Source: Nitrococcus mobilis
Lineage (GTDB): Bacteria; Pseudomonadota; Gammaproteobacteria; Nitrococcales; Nitrococcaceae
Length of the DNA stretch: 56,264 bases
Direction of reading: 5' to 3'
Assembly (NCBI GenBank): GCA_024102725.1
Contig: JAGFJL010000100.1
Span: 1-56,264 of the forward strand
The notes beneath the pieces were generated by a model. The model did no database searches, was not told the origin of the DNA, and saw only the letters and a list, made by a program, of their open reading frames with translations. This document shows positions 19,492 to 29,517 of the stretch, in pieces (positions within the stretch are counted from its first letter, which is position 1; each line of letters begins with the position of its first letter). The translations under genes were made by a program, and so were the position numbers.

Positions 19492-21585
19492 ATGAGTACC
19501 GCGGCGGGTGTGCTCGACGCTGCGTTTACCGATTGGGAGGGTCTAGACCCGCGGCGAGCCGCACGGTTGGCGCGGCTGGGCATCCGCAGGGTCGAGGATC
19601 TGTTATTTCATTTACCGTTGCGCTACGAAGATTGGTCCAGGATCCTTCCTCTGGGTCATGTCCGCCCAGGGCAGAGCGCGTTGGTTGCAGGCGTCGTAGA
19701 ACTCACCGAGGTGGTAGGAGGGCGTCGCCGGCGGCTGCTGTGCCGGATCAACGATGGGACCGGCCGTCTGACTCTACAATTCTTTCATTTCTATCCGAAC
19801 CAGCGGAAGAGACTCCAAACAGGGGTACGGTTGTTATGCTACGGCGAGGTGCGGTCAGGGCCCGCGGGCCTGCGGATGACCCATCCGCAATGGCGAGTGT
19901 TCGCTCCAGGCCGCCCCGTCTCCGGCGAAAAAGGACTCAGACCCATATACCCCTCAACCGAAGGTCTGGATCAAACTTCCTTGCGTTGTCTGATACGCCG
20001 CGCGCTTGAGGAGGCGATGGCTGGGCGCATGGGGGGTGAGCTGTTGCCACGCCGGTTGCGTGAAGAGCTTGGGCTGCCCGAGCTGATTGAGGCACTGCGC
20101 CTCCTGCATGCGCCGCCGTCTACTGCCCCGGTGAACGAGCTCATGGCGCGGCGGCACCCCGCAGTGCGCCGGATTATCCTCGAAGAGCTGTTGGCACATC
20201 GTCTGAGCTTGCTGCGATTGCGCAGCCGGCGGCAACTCGCCAAGCCGGCGCCGAAGCTCCAGGGGACAGGCGCGCTCTTAGAAGCGTGGCTTGCTCGTTT
20301 GCCGTTTCGGCTTACTTTGGCCCAGCGCCGCGTTATGCGGGAGGTGGCTAGGGATATGAGGCAGTCCCGCCCCATGTTGCGATTGGTGCAAGGGGATGTC
20401 GGTTGCGGCAAAACGGTGATTGCCGCCTTGGCGGCGTTGACCACCGTGGAGGCCGGCTGGCAGGTGGCGTTTATGGCACCGACGGAGCTGCTCGCGGAGC
20501 AACATTATCGTACCTTTCGGCGTTGGTTGGCCCCACTCGGAGTTGAAACAGCCTGGTTGACCGGTCGGCTGGCGGCCAGTGGCCGGCGCGAGCATATCAA
20601 GCGCCTGGCAAGCGGCGAGATACGCGTGGTCATGGGGACACATGCGCTGTTTCAAGATCAGGTGGTTTTTCACCGCCTGGGTTTGGCCATTGTCGATGAG
20701 CAACATCGTTTTGGCGTACATCAGCGGCTCGCCTTGAAGAACAAAAGCGGCGTGGAGGCGGTTCAGCCGCATCAACTCATAATGACGGCGACCCCCATTC
20801 CACGCACTTTGGCCATGACAGCTTATGCCGATCTCGACGTCTCGGTGATCGATGAGCTGCCCCCGGGCCGTAAGCCTGTAACTACGGTTGCTATCTCCGA
20901 TGCCAGGCGGGAGCAGGTGATCGAGCGTATTCGGCATGCCTGTGCCGAGGGGCGACAGGCTTATTGGGTATGCACCCGGGTGGAGGAATCCGAGGCATGC
21001 CAAGCGGAAGCGGCTGAGGTGAGTGCGCAGCGGTTGCGCGAGAGTCTGCCGGAGCTGCGGGTGGGCCTCGTGCATGGCCGAATGAAAGGCGTGGAGAAAG
21101 AGGCGGTCATGGCGGGTTTCGAGGCTGGAGAGTTGCAACTGCTGGTTGCGACCACGGTAATCGAGGTCGGTGTCGATGTGCCTAACGCCAGCCTTATGAT
21201 CATCGAGAACGCCGAGCGGCTTGGCCTTGCACAACTGCATCAGTTGCGCGGCCGCATAGGACGCGGGACAGCTGCGAGCAGCTGCGTGCTCATGTACCAT
21301 GGCCCGTTAAGCCAGACCGCGCAGGCTCGTCTTGCGATCCTGCGCTACACCCAGGATGGGTTTCGGATCGCGCAGCGCGATTTGGAGCTGCGCGGTCCCG
21401 GAGAGTTGCTCGGTACCCGTCAGACCGGCGAGCTGCACTACCGGGTAGCGGATTTGCGGCGCGATGCCGATCTTTTGCCGGACGTGCGGCGTTGGGCGGC
21501 CATATTGCTTCGGGACTGTCCGGATCGGGTCGATGCGCTGATTACACGGTGGGTCGGCGAGGGTGAACGTTACGCTCGAGTGTGA
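19492..21585 (+). CDS. recG: ATP-dependent DNA helicase RecG
   Basis: Branch-migrating helicase that remodels stalled replication forks. 697 aa: wedge/OB domain (about 1-240), then helicase core with Walker A GDVGCGKT, DEQH box (IVDEQHRFGVHQR), MTATPIPRTLAM and the motif V-VI region TTVIEVGVDVPNAS and HQLRGRIGRG. Ends with the TRG region and C-terminal hook. The stop overlaps the next GTG start. Confidence 0.97.
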   Translation: MSTAAGVLDAAFTDWEGLDPRRAARLARLGIRRVEDLLFHLPLRYEDWSRILPLGHVRPGQSALVAGVVELTEVVGGRRRRLLCRINDGTGRLTLQFFHFYPNQRKRLQTGVRLLCYGEVRSGPAGLRMTHPQWRVFAPGRPVSGEKGLRPIYPSTEGLDQTSLRCLIRRALEEAMAGRMGGELLPRRLREELGLPELIEALRLLHAPPSTAPVNELMARRHPAVRRIILEELLAHRLSLLRLRSRRQLAKPAPKLQGTGALLEAWLARLPFRLTLAQRRVMREVARDMRQSRPMLRLVQGDVGCGKTVIAALAALTTVEAGWQVAFMAPTELLAEQHYRTFRRWLAPLGVETAWLTGRLAASGRREHIKRLASGEIRVVMGTHALFQDQVVFHRLGLAIVDEQHRFGVHQRLALKNKSGVEAVQPHQLIMTATPIPRTLAMTAYADLDVSVIDELPPGRKPVTTVAISDARREQVIERIRHACAEGRQAYWVCTRVEESEACQAEAAEVSAQRLRESLPELRVGLVHGRMKGVEKEAVMAGFEAGELQLLVATTVIEVGVDVPNASLMIIENAERLGLAQLHQLRGRIGRGTAASSCVLMYHGPLSQTAQARLAILRYTQDGFRIAQRDLELRGPGELLGTRQTGELHYRVADLRRDADLLPDVRRWAAILLRDCPDRVDALITRWVGEGERYARV

Positions 21586-22208
21586 GATCGATTTGGTTCG
21601 CAGCTAAGCAGCGGGCAAACGAGGACGAATCGAGGCAATGGGTGAATCGAGCTGTCCATAAGTGGCGGCCGCGCCGGTTACCGTTGCAGCGCAGGGCGCT
21701 GCCGTTGCTGCGTCGGTGGTTGGACGAGCCGGGTTCATTGACGCGGCGCATACGCCGCAGTTGCCCGGGCTGCTTTTATGTCGAAGTCTTATGCGAACGG
21801 TGGGGCTCGCCATTTTTGGATGAAGCCCGCCGTCTCGGTCTGCGGCATAAAAATCGGGTTTGGCTGCGCGAGGTTTTGTTATGCTGTGGTGACAGTGCGT
21901 GGGTCTATGGCCGCAGCGTCATCCCCAGGCAGACCCTGCAGGGGCGCCTGCGCGGGTTGCAGCGGCTGGGCCGGCAACCGCTTGGTAGCGTCCTGTTCAA
22001 GCGTTATCCGCTAAGCCGCGGGAAGATCGAGATCGCGCGTCTGGCCGCGGACGACGGTCTGTACCGTCAGGTGGTGCGGAGCGTTGCGGTCGCGCCAGGT
22101 TGCTGGGTCCGGCGGTCGGTTTTTCACGTCGCCGAGCACCCGTTATTGGTGACCGAAGTATTTTTACCGGCGTTGGTGGCTCGTGCCGCTGGTGGCGGGT
22201 CATCCTAA
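21582..22208 (+). CDS. ubiC: Chorismate pyruvate-lyase
   Basis: Converts chorismate to 4-hydroxybenzoate, the first committed step of ubiquinone synthesis. 208 aa with the UbiC pattern: [57 protein letters not shown], and [21 protein letters not shown]. The GTG start at 21582 overlaps the recG stop by four bases; a later start within the first 40 residues is also possible. Followed by ubiA, which uses its product. Confidence 0.92.
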   Translation: MRSIWFAAKQRANEDESRQWVNRAVHKWRPRRLPLQRRALPLLRRWLDEPGSLTRRIRRSCPGCFYVEVLCERWGSPFLDEARRLGLRHKNRVWLREVLLCCGDSAWVYGRSVIPRQTLQGRLRGLQRLGRQPLGSVLFKRYPLSRGKIEIARLAADDGLYRQVVRSVAVAPGCWVRRSVFHVAEHPLLVTEVFLPALVARAAGGGSS

Positions 22209-22225
22209 GTCGGCGGGTGCATTTA

Positions 22226-23104
22226 ATGGAGCAGATGACAAGCGCTCTCTTGGATCGCGCCGTTCAGTATGCGCGGCTGGCTCGGCTGCATCGTCCGATC
22301 GGCAACTTTTTACTGCTCTGGCCCATGTTGTGGGCTTTGTGGATTGCGGCCGCCGGGCGGCCCGATCCTCGGGTGCTGGGTGTTTTCTTGCTCGGCGTGC
22401 TGGTGATGCGGGCGGCCGGTTGTGTGATCAACGACTATGCCGACCGCCACTTCGACGGCCGGGTCAAGCGCACCCGTGATCGCCCCATGGCGATCGGCGC
22501 GGTCCGCGTACAGGAGGCGGTGCCATTATTCATACTGTTGTGTCTGGCTGCATTCGCCCTGGTTCTGCTGATGAACCGGCTGACTATTTATCTTTCGGTC
22601 GTGGCTGTAGTGCTGGCAGCCACTTACCCGTTCATGAAACGTTATACGCACCTGCCGCAAGTGTACCTCGGCGTTGCCTTTGGTTGGGCGGTTCCCATGG
22701 CCTTTGCGGCGCAGACCGGCAGCGTGCCGGCCATAGGCTGGTTGATTTTCCTCTCAGCCGTGATCTGGGCGGGCATTTACGATACCGAGTACGCCATGGT
22801 GGATCGGGATGACGATCTGAGAATCGGTCTCAAGTCCACGGCAACCCTGCTAGGCCGGCATGACCGTGTCGCAATCGGCTTGCTGCAATTGCTAATGACC
22901 GCCCTGCTGGTTTGGATCGGTGTCTTAGTGCACCTTGGATTGGTCTTTTGGCTCGCGCTGATACTGGCTACGCTGCTATTCGGTTATCAACAGTACTTGA
23001 TCCGTGACCGTCGTCGTACGGAATGCTTCCGTGCCTTTCTCAACAACAACATTTACGGCGGCGTGATTTTTATGGGGATCGCCTTGCATTACCTATCGAG
23101 CTGA
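22226..23104 (+). CDS. ubiA: 4-hydroxybenzoate octaprenyltransferase
   Basis: Membrane prenyltransferase attaching the polyprenyl tail to 4-hydroxybenzoate. 292 aa, eight to nine hydrophobic helices, with the first Asp-rich motif [19 protein letters not shown] and the second [13 protein letters not shown], both of which bind Mg-diphosphate. Start ATG 22226, 17 bases after ubiC. The last 16 bases overlap the convergent comF gene. Confidence 0.96.
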   Translation: MEQMTSALLDRAVQYARLARLHRPIGNFLLLWPMLWALWIAAAGRPDPRVLGVFLLGVLVMRAAGCVINDYADRHFDGRVKRTRDRPMAIGAVRVQEAVPLFILLCLAAFALVLLMNRLTIYLSVVAVVLAATYPFMKRYTHLPQVYLGVAFGWAVPMAFAAQTGSVPAIGWLIFLSAVIWAGIYDTEYAMVDRDDDLRIGLKSTATLLGRHDRVAIGLLQLLMTALLVWIGVLVHLGLVFWLALILATLLFGYQQYLIRDRRRTECFRAFLNNNIYGGVIFMGIALHYLSS

Positions 23105-23850
23105 GGAGTGCGTGCCATAACCCAGATTTCGACCTGTTCGGCCCCGGCTTGGCGTAGTGTTTTGGCCAGTTCGGTCACGGTCGCGCCGGTGGTTAAAACA
23201 TCGTCGATCACGGCCACATGGGCCGGTACGTGGCGTGCTGTTACTTGGAACGCCCCGCGCGTGTTACTCCGGCGTTCGCTTCTGTCGAGGCCGGTTTGTG
23301 CGGCTGTTGCGCGGCGGCGGCGTACCATTTGCGGAGCGAGCGGGGCATCTAGTCGGCGAGCGAGTTCAAGCGCCTGATTAAAACCCCGTTGGCGTAGTCG
23401 CTGTGGGTGCAGGGGAACGGGTATCACCGCGTCGGGCACCGTTACGTGCCGCCGCTGCAGATAATCGGCCAGCAAATCACCCAGGCACCGGGCTGCGGCA
23501 AGATCACTCCCATACTTCAGAGCCTTGAGCAAGGCGTCGATGGGATGGCAATAGCGAAACGGGGCATGAACGCGTCGGAAAGGCGGGGGCTGGCGCAAGC
23601 AATCGCCGCAAAGCCGCCTCGCGCCGGTGTTAGTAAGCGGCAACGCGCATTGCCGGCACTGCGCATCCAGCCAGGGCAGCTCCGCGGTGCATGGCTCGCA
23701 AAGCTCCAGCCCGTCTACCCCCGGCGCGGCACAAAAGCGGCAACGCATGGGGTAGAGCCGCGTATGGACACGATTTAGCCATCGGTAAACCCATGACGGG
23801 GAATGACGGTTGACAGTTAACGCGGCCACGCTACCATCGCTTATACGCAA
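23089..23850 (-). CDS. comF: ComF family phosphoribosyltransferase-like protein
   Basis: 253 aa. An N-terminal zinc-ribbon-like region has paired cysteines ([27 protein letters not shown]). A type I phosphoribosyltransferase fold follows, with the PRPP loop [16 protein letters not shown] and the R-x-R-G-F-N-Q segment. Family members help natural transformation (ComF/GntX), plausibly together with the type IV pilus genes here. Divergent from bioB and overlapping the ubiA end. Confidence 0.92.
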   Translation of the reverse strand: MRISDGSVAALTVNRHSPSWVYRWLNRVHTRLYPMRCRFCAAPGVDGLELCEPCTAELPWLDAQCRQCALPLTNTGARRLCGDCLRQPPPFRRVHAPFRYCHPIDALLKALKYGSDLAAARCLGDLLADYLQRRHVTVPDAVIPVPLHPQRLRQRGFNQALELARRLDAPLAPQMVRRRRATAAQTGLDRSERRSNTRGAFQVTARHVPAHVAVIDDVLTTGATVTELAKTLRQAGAEQVEIWVMARTPQLDR

Positions 23851-23902
23851 ATTTTAGTTTCACACTCGAAGAATAACCCCATTACGCTGGAGAACCGAGC
23901 CG

Positions 23903-24925
23903 ATGGCAGCGAGCGAGGGTGCAGATATACGCCACGACTGGCGGCACAGCGAGATCGAGGAACTGCTCGGGCAAGCCTTCAACGATCTGCTGTTCCAAGC
24001 CCAGGAGATCCATCGGCGCTATTTTGACCCGAATGAGCTTCAGGTGTGTACGCTGCAAAGCATTAAAACCGGCGGCTGCCCGGAGGACTGTAAATATTGC
24101 CCCCAGAGTATCCGTCACCCTGCCGGCGTCGAATCTGAACCGCTCATGAGCCTCGAGGCGGTGCTCGCCGCAGCACGCAGGGCGCGTGCAGTCGGTGCGA
24201 CGCGGTTCTGCATGGGAGCAGCTTGGCGGCGCCCGAAAGACCGGGATCTAACGCGTGTCATCGAAATGGTAGGGGCGATCAAAGCCTTGGGGATGGAGAC
24301 CTGCGCCACCCTAGGTATGCTCACCGCTGAGCAGGCGCAGCGCCTGCAAATGGCGGGACTCGACTACTACAATCACAACATCGACACTTCGCCCGAGCAC
24401 TATCCCAGCGTCATCACGACCCGAACCTATCGAGATCGTCTTGAGACTTTGGCGCATGTTCGAGCCGCTGGAATCAAGCTCTGCTGCGGTGGCATCATCG
24501 GCATGGGCGAGAGCCGTGCCGACCGCGCGGGTATGCTCCGTACCTTGGCGAATCTTCCGGAACACCCGCAGAGCGTGCCGATCAATCAACTCATCCAAGT
24601 CCCGGGTACGCCATTGTACGGCGCGCCGGCGGTGGAGCCGTTTGAGATGGTTCGCATAATTGCGGTCAGTCGTATCCTCATGCCGAAGGCATGGATTCGG
24701 TTATCCGCCGGGCGCTGCGAGATGAGTGACGAGACGCAGGCTCTGTGCTTCTTGGCTGGTGCCAATAGCATTTTCTACGGTGAGCGCTTGCTCACCACCG
24801 ATAATCCCGCAGAGCAACACGATCGGGCCTTGTTCGCCAAGCTCGGGTTGCGCTTTCAGGTGCGTTCGGAGCCTGCTCGGTCAGCATGCGAGGCGGCCGG
24901 CGAGAGGATTCGGAGGCCGACCTGA
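23903..24925 (+). CDS. bioB: Biotin synthase
   Basis: Radical SAM enzyme inserting sulfur into dethiobiotin. 340 aa; the 4Fe-4S motif is [12 protein letters not shown] (Cys-x3-Cys-x2-Cys), and the auxiliary 2Fe-2S ligands include the Cys residues in [20 protein letters not shown] and [12 protein letters not shown], with the final Arg in WIRLSAGR. Its stop overlaps the bioC start by one base (TGATG). No bioF, bioH or bioD lies between or next to them. Confidence 0.97.
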   Translation: MAASEGADIRHDWRHSEIEELLGQAFNDLLFQAQEIHRRYFDPNELQVCTLQSIKTGGCPEDCKYCPQSIRHPAGVESEPLMSLEAVLAAARRARAVGATRFCMGAAWRRPKDRDLTRVIEMVGAIKALGMETCATLGMLTAEQAQRLQMAGLDYYNHNIDTSPEHYPSVITTRTYRDRLETLAHVRAAGIKLCCGGIIGMGESRADRAGMLRTLANLPEHPQSVPINQLIQVPGTPLYGAPAVEPFEMVRIIAVSRILMPKAWIRLSAGRCEMSDETQALCFLAGANSIFYGERLLTTDNPAEQHDRALFAKLGLRFQVRSEPARSACEAAGERIRRPT

Positions 24926-25815
24926 TGGAGCCGGCTCGGCAGTGCCTGGACAAACGGCTGCTGCGGCGCTCCTTCAATGCCGCAGCGGCTAGCTACGATG
25001 CGGCGGCCGTACTGCAGCGGGAGACCGGCAAGCGTTTGATCGAACGCCTCGAGCTGGTCCGATTGAACCCGCGCTGGATCCTGGATATCGGGGCGGGCAC
25101 CGGAGCTACGACGCGTCAGTTGATGCAGCGCTATCCACGCGCGCGCTTTATCGCGCTTGATATCGCTCCCGCAATGCTGCGCCGGGCCCGCCGCCGCGCT
25201 CCTCTGCTACAGCGGTTGCGCTGTGCCTGTGCCGATGCCGAGTCGCTTCCCTTTGCCGCGGGTAGCTTCGATCTCGTTTTCTCCAATCTTACTCTCCAGT
25301 GGGTCAACGATCCGGAGCGAGTCTTTCGTGAAGTCCAGCGGGTGCTGCGGCCGAATGGGTTGCTGCTGTTCACCAGTTTGGGTCCGGACACTTTGAAAGA
25401 GCTGCGCCAATCTTGGGAATGTGTCGATGGCTATGTGCACGTGAACCGATTCGTCGATATGCACGAGGTGGGCGATGCAGTGGTGCGGGCGCGCTTGGCC
25501 GATCCGGTCATGGAGATGGAATATTTTACCCTGACCTACCGCAGTGCGCGCGATCTGGTGCACGAGCTCAAAGCCCTTGGCGCTCACAACGTTGTCGTTG
25601 GCCGTAACACGGGGCTGACCGGACGCCGGCGGTGGTTTGCCATGGAGGCTGCGTATGAGCGTTTGCGCGCCGCTGAGGGGTTGTTGCCCGCGACCTACGA
25701 AGTGATCTACGGCCATGCCTGGGGTACGCCGCCTGCCCGCCCGAGGGTGGATCGCTCGAGCGCGATCCGCATCCCGCTGACCGAGATCGGGAGGCGTCGA
25801 TTTAGAGCGCGCTGA
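24925..25815 (+). CDS. bioC: Malonyl-ACP O-methyltransferase BioC
   Basis: SAM-dependent methyltransferase that disguises malonyl-ACP as its methyl ester so that fatty-acid enzymes can make the pimelate part of biotin. 296 aa: the N-terminal RRSFNAAAASYDAAAVLQRE, motif I ILDIGAGTGATTRQL, and SFDLVFSNLTLQWVNDPERV are the BioC signature. Placement directly after bioB supports the assignment over a generic methyltransferase. Start ATG 24925. Confidence 0.92.
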   Translation: MEPARQCLDKRLLRRSFNAAAASYDAAAVLQRETGKRLIERLELVRLNPRWILDIGAGTGATTRQLMQRYPRARFIALDIAPAMLRRARRRAPLLQRLRCACADAESLPFAAGSFDLVFSNLTLQWVNDPERVFREVQRVLRPNGLLLFTSLGPDTLKELRQSWECVDGYVHVNRFVDMHEVGDAVVRARLADPVMEMEYFTLTYRSARDLVHELKALGAHNVVVGRNTGLTGRRRWFAMEAAYERLRAAEGLLPATYEVIYGHAWGTPPARPRVDRSSAIRIPLTEIGRRRFRAR

Positions 25816-25967
25816 CGGCCGTTGGCTTGCCTAGCGGGCCTTTACAAGCATCGGCGATGCCGCTAAGGTTGTTTTTGGGTTGCAGGCTCAATAAAATGCC
25901 CCGCAACTTGGAGTAACCGCGTGCAGCTGAAGTAGGCGCTTACCGCCTCCTCGGGAGGTGGAGGGTC

Positions 25968-26525
25968 ATGGTTGCGACACAGTACGATGAGAAGGACGGA
26001 TCGTGGTGCCTTATTTTGCGCCCAAACGTCGCGTTATCCTGGCGGCAGGCAAAGTTGTTCCTATTGTTTACGGCAGGCGTTTGTTTCGCCACGGCGGGCG
26101 TGTTTGCCTTGATGGGCATGTGGCTGATCCTGCCGTTTGCCGGATTGGAGATCGGGGCGTTGACGTTGGCGCTCATCATCACGGCGCAGCGGGCGTATGA
26201 CACCGAGGTCGTGCATGTTTCGGAGTCCAAGGTCAAAATCGATAAAGGGCGGCGCCGGCCGGAGCGGCATTGGAGTTTCGATCGGCTGTGGAGCGAGGTG
26301 ATCCTGGCCGTGCCGGGACACCCCTGGTACCCGACGCGCTTGGCAGTGCGTTCGCGGGGTGAGCAGGTCGAGTTGGGTCGTTTCCTCGCCGACGAGGAGC
26401 GGGCCCAGGTGGCCGGGGAGCTCCGGCGCCGGATCGGTCCTATGGCGGGGCCGGGCGGCCCTATCACGAGACTAAGAATCGGTCCGGCCGCGCGTGAGGA
26501 CGGGACTGCCCACCGCAAGGCCTAA
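25968..26525 (+). CDS. DUF2244 membrane protein next to the oxidase cluster
   Basis: 185 aa. Two hydrophobic helices (about 28-45 and 50-72) follow a short N-terminus beginning VATQYDEKDGSWCLILRPN. The soluble C-terminal part has a beta-rich DUF2244 pattern (VHVSESKVKIDKG, LWSEVIL, LAVRSRGEQVELGRFLADEER). The family is often encoded beside coxB, so a role in oxidase assembly is suspected but unproven. Strong ribosome site GGAGGTGGAGGG. Confidence 0.8.
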   Translation: MVATQYDEKDGSWCLILRPNVALSWRQAKLFLLFTAGVCFATAGVFALMGMWLILPFAGLEIGALTLALIITAQRAYDTEVVHVSESKVKIDKGRRRPERHWSFDRLWSEVILAVPGHPWYPTRLAVRSRGEQVELGRFLADEERAQVAGELRRRIGPMAGPGGPITRLRIGPAAREDGTAHRKA

Positions 26526-26559
26526 TGAAAGGCTAGTGTAAATTTAAGATTACTTTCTA

Positions 26560-26612
26560 AAAGTTAACTTTCAGACGGGATGCCGCGGTGTTTTGAACCG
26601 CACGCGTTCAAA
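26560..26612. promoter_or_regulatory. Two palindromes upstream of coxB
   Basis: A perfect 12-bp palindrome AAAGTTAACTTT (26560-26571) and a 7-bp inverted repeat TTTGAAC/GTTCAAA (26592-26598, 26606-26612) lie in the AT-rich leader between DUF2244 and coxB. A run of seven T residues follows 14 bases after the second. They could be operators for the oxidase operon, or the second could be a weak terminator for the upstream gene. No regulator consensus was recognised. Confidence 0.4.
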
Positions 26613-26687
26613 GTAGCGTTGTGAGTTTTTTTGTCTTGTTTAGGGCAAGCCTTACTGATGATTCACCTTTCGGGGAGGTTGCAGAGG

Positions 26688-27569
26688 ATGAAATGGGATA
26701 AACGACTGGTCGCGGTTACCTCGGGCCTTACAGGGGGACTGGCGCTTGCCGCGACCCCGGCGTGGGCAGGACTCGGGGAGTTGAACCTGCCGTATGGCGT
26801 AACGAGCATTGCCCACATGAACTACGATTTGAACATGCTCGTGCTTTGGATCACGATTTTTATCGGTATCATCGTTTTCGGGGCGATGGGGTATTCGATG
26901 TATCATCATCGTAAATCCCAGGGAGCCACCGCCGCTCAGTTTCACCACAATACGACTATAGAAATCGTCTGGACCGTGATTCCATTGCTTATCCTGGTCG
27001 GTATGGCGATCGCCGCGACCCGGGGATTGGTGCTGATGTACGATACCGATAACGCCGATATGGACATCAAAGTCACCGGTTATCAATGGCAATGGCGCTA
27101 TGACTATCTCGGCGAAGGGGTCAGCTTCTACAGCAAGCTCGACGAGCAGAGCAATCAAGCCCGGGAGCTGGGATCCTCGCTGCAGCCGGAGCGGGTGGAT
27201 AATTATCTGCGCAATGTGGATAAGCCGCTGGTGGTGCCGATCAACACCAAGATCCGTTTCCTGATCACCGCTGAGGACGTGATCCATGCTTGGTGGGTAC
27301 CGGAATTCGGCTGGAAAATGGACGCCATACCTGGATTCGTAAACAAAGCGTGGGCGAAGATCGAGCAGCCCGGTGTGTATCGGGGGCAGTGCGCCGAGCT
27401 TTGTGGGCGTGACCATGCTTTCATGCCGATCGTGGTGATAGCTAAGACTCCGGAGGAGTACAAGAAGTGGCTGGCCGAGGAGAAAAAGCGCCAGGGCGCC
27501 GCCGAAGGCGCTGAGCAGGCCGCCGCCGAACCCTCGCCTGCAGTCGATGTAGCTCAGACTCAAAGCTGA
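26688..27569 (+). CDS. coxB: Cytochrome c oxidase subunit II
   Basis: 293 aa. Signal peptide (cleavage near TPAWAGLGE), two membrane helices, and a periplasmic cupredoxin domain with the binuclear CuA site: one His in HAWWVPEFGWKMD, then Cys-x3-Cys-x3-His and a Met in CAELCGRDHAFMPIVV. The aromatic run YQWQWRYDY is where electrons enter from cytochrome c. No fused cytochrome c domain. The Ala/Glu-rich C-terminal tail is variable. First gene of the cox cluster. Confidence 0.97.
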   Translation: MKWDKRLVAVTSGLTGGLALAATPAWAGLGELNLPYGVTSIAHMNYDLNMLVLWITIFIGIIVFGAMGYSMYHHRKSQGATAAQFHHNTTIEIVWTVIPLLILVGMAIAATRGLVLMYDTDNADMDIKVTGYQWQWRYDYLGEGVSFYSKLDEQSNQARELGSSLQPERVDNYLRNVDKPLVVPINTKIRFLITAEDVIHAWWVPEFGWKMDAIPGFVNKAWAKIEQPGVYRGQCAELCGRDHAFMPIVVIAKTPEEYKKWLAEEKKRQGAAEGAEQAAAEPSPAVDVAQTQS

Positions 27570-27589
27570 TATTGACCAGCGTGGCCTCT

Positions 27590-27613
27590 GCCGCAGCGGT
27601 AATGCTATGCGGC
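27590..27613 (+). promoter_or_regulatory. Intercistronic hairpin between coxB and ctaD
   Basis: Inverted repeat GCCGCA/TGCGGC with a 12-base loop, followed by TTT only. Too short a T run for a firm terminator; it may modulate transcript stability between the genes. Confidence 0.35.
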
Positions 27614-27686
27614 TTTCCGTGAAGCGGTGGCGACGTGGTTAAGAGGTTTTTCCGATGTTAAGGAAATCGTGCCGAGGAGGTTTCAG

Positions 27687-29294
27687 ATGAGTGCTGTTGA
27701 CCACGCGGAGGCCCACCATCACGACGGGCCCGAGCCGGGGCTCTTGCGGTGGGTTTTTACGACCAACCATAAAGATATTGGTACTTTGTACCTACTGTTT
27801 TCGTTGCTGATGTTCTTCGTCGGCGGCGCGATGGCGTTGATCATTCGGGCGGAGCTTTTCCAGCCGGGAATGCAGCTGGTCGATCCGTATTTCTTCAATG
27901 AGATGACCACCTTGCACGGACTGGTCATGATTTTCGGCGCTATCATGCCGGGCTTCGTCGGGCTCGCCAACTGGCAAGTGCCGATGATGCTCGGGGCGCC
28001 GGATATGGCGTTGCCTCGGTTGAACAACTGGAGCTTCTGGCTGCTGCCGTTCGCTTTCACCCTGCTGTTGTCCACTCTGTTTATGCCCGGTGGCGGGCCG
28101 GCCGGCGGTTGGACGATGTATCCCCCGCTGATGCTGGAGACGGGGCAAGCGTTCCCGTTCGTGATCTTCGCAGTCCATTTGATGGGCATGTCTTCGATCT
28201 TGGGAGCGATCAACATCATTGCAACCATCTTCAACATGCGGGCGCCTGGGCTGACGTTGATGATGATGCCGATGTTCGTGTGGACCTGGCTCATCACTGC
28301 TTTCCTGCTGATCGCCGCAATGCCGGTGCTCGCGGGTGCGGTCACGATGCTGCTCACCGATCAGTATTTCGGCACTCACTTCTTTAATGCCGCCGGCGGT
28401 GGCGACCCCGTGATGTATCAGCACATCTTCTGGTTCTTCGGGCATCCCGAGGTGTACATCATGATCCTGCCGGCGTTTGGGATTATCTCTCAGATCATTC
28501 CGACGTTCGCTCGCAAGCCGTTGTTCGGCTACGCTTCGATGGTCTATGCGACTGCCTCGATCGCGTTCCTGTCGTTTATCGTCTGGGCGCATCATATGTT
28601 CACCGTCGGCATGCCGCTCGCCGGTGAGCTGTTTTTCATGTACGCAACCATGTTGATCGCGGTGCCAACCGGGGTGAAGGTATTCAATTGGGTAGCCACC
28701 ATGTGGCAAGGCGCTATGACCTTCGAGACCCCGATGCTGTTTGCTTTGGCGTTCGTGATTTTGTTCTCCATCGGTGGTTTCTCGGGGTTGATGCTGGCGA
28801 TCGCCTCGGTCGACTTCCAATATCAGGACGGCTATTTCGTGGTCGCGCATTTCCACTACGTGCTTGTCACGGGCGCGGCGTTTGCGATTATCGCGGCTGC
28901 GTATTACTGGCTGCCGAAATGGACCGGTAACATGTACGACGAGCAGCTCGGCAAGCTGCACTTCTGGCTGTCCTTGGTGTCGGTGAACGTGCTTTATTTC
29001 CCCCAGCATTTCGTGGGCTTGGCCGGTATGCCGCGGCGCATTCCGGACTATGCGGTCCAATTCACCGAGTGGAACATGGTCTCCACAGTCGGCGCCTTTG
29101 TCTTCGGTTTCTCCCAGCTGATTTTCGCTTGGATCGTTATCAAGGCGATTCGCGGCGGGGTCAAAGCCGAAGGCAGAAGCTGGGAAGGTGCTCATGGGAT
29201 GGAGTGGGAACTGCCCTCACCGGCTCCCTACCACAGCTTCCAGACACCGCCTGATATCAGCAAGGTCATGGCGAGTGGGGATGCGCATTCTTAA
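27687..29294 (+). CDS. ctaD: Cytochrome c oxidase subunit I
   Basis: Catalytic subunit with low-spin heme a and the heme a3-CuB centre. 535 aa, twelve helices. Heme and copper ligands visible: His in TLHGLVMIF, GHPEVYIMILPAFG (the covalent His-Tyr pair), HHMF, and FVVAHFHYVLVTG. The D-channel pattern NWQVPMMLGAPDMALPRLNNWSFW and the GHPEVY motif place it in the A-type oxidases. Start ATG 27687 after GAGGAGG. Confidence 0.97.
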   Translation: MSAVDHAEAHHHDGPEPGLLRWVFTTNHKDIGTLYLLFSLLMFFVGGAMALIIRAELFQPGMQLVDPYFFNEMTTLHGLVMIFGAIMPGFVGLANWQVPMMLGAPDMALPRLNNWSFWLLPFAFTLLLSTLFMPGGGPAGGWTMYPPLMLETGQAFPFVIFAVHLMGMSSILGAINIIATIFNMRAPGLTLMMMPMFVWTWLITAFLLIAAMPVLAGAVTMLLTDQYFGTHFFNAAGGGDPVMYQHIFWFFGHPEVYIMILPAFGIISQIIPTFARKPLFGYASMVYATASIAFLSFIVWAHHMFTVGMPLAGELFFMYATMLIAVPTGVKVFNWVATMWQGAMTFETPMLFALAFVILFSIGGFSGLMLAIASVDFQYQDGYFVVAHFHYVLVTGAAFAIIAAAYYWLPKWTGNMYDEQLGKLHFWLSLVSVNVLYFPQHFVGLAGMPRRIPDYAVQFTEWNMVSTVGAFVFGFSQLIFAWIVIKAIRGGVKAEGRSWEGAHGMEWELPSPAPYHSFQTPPDISKVMASGDAHS

Positions 29295-29324
29295 TCGCGC
29301 GGACTTTTGATTCGGGCATGTGTA

Positions 29325-29359
29325 AAGCCCGGCGACTGCAGCGCAGGGTCGCCGGGCTT
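29325..29359 (+). promoter_or_regulatory. Strong 12-bp intercistronic hairpin after ctaD
   Basis: Perfect inverted repeat AAGCCCGGCGAC/GTCGCCGGGCTT with an 11-base loop, 30 bases after the ctaD stop. It has no T tract. It is placed to protect the ctaD message 3' end or to lower read-through into coxC, so subunit ratios could be set here. This is inference from structure. Confidence 0.6.
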
Positions 29360-29372
29360 GCCGGATGAGACG

Positions 29373-29501
29373 ATGAAAACGATGTCACAGCAGATGGATT
29401 CCGAGGAACGCAGGCGCAAGGTTCGACGCACCGTGATCATTTTGTCCGTCGTTGCCTTTGCGATTTACATCGCGTTTTATTTGGAACGCATATTCTACTA
29501 G
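29373..29501 (+). CDS. Small single-span membrane protein of the oxidase cluster
   Basis: 42 aa from ATG 29373 (a second ATG lies at 29382). A very basic stretch (EERRRKVRRT) precedes one transmembrane helix (about residues 21-38) ending in LERIFY. It sits where ctaG (Cox11) usually lies between ctaD and coxC but lacks the Cox11 copper-binding domain entirely. Small cytochrome oxidase assembly proteins of similar size are known from other clusters; equivalence is inferred from position. Confidence 0.6.
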   Translation: MKTMSQQMDSEERRRKVRRTVIILSVVAFAIYIAFYLERIFY

Positions 29502-29517
29502 TCGGTAGATACTATGA

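Noticed and set aside
27792..29195. 467-aa open frame antisense to ctaD
   Set aside because: It is rich in His, Arg and Gln with no known pattern and lies wholly opposite a strongly conserved gene, a composition artefact.
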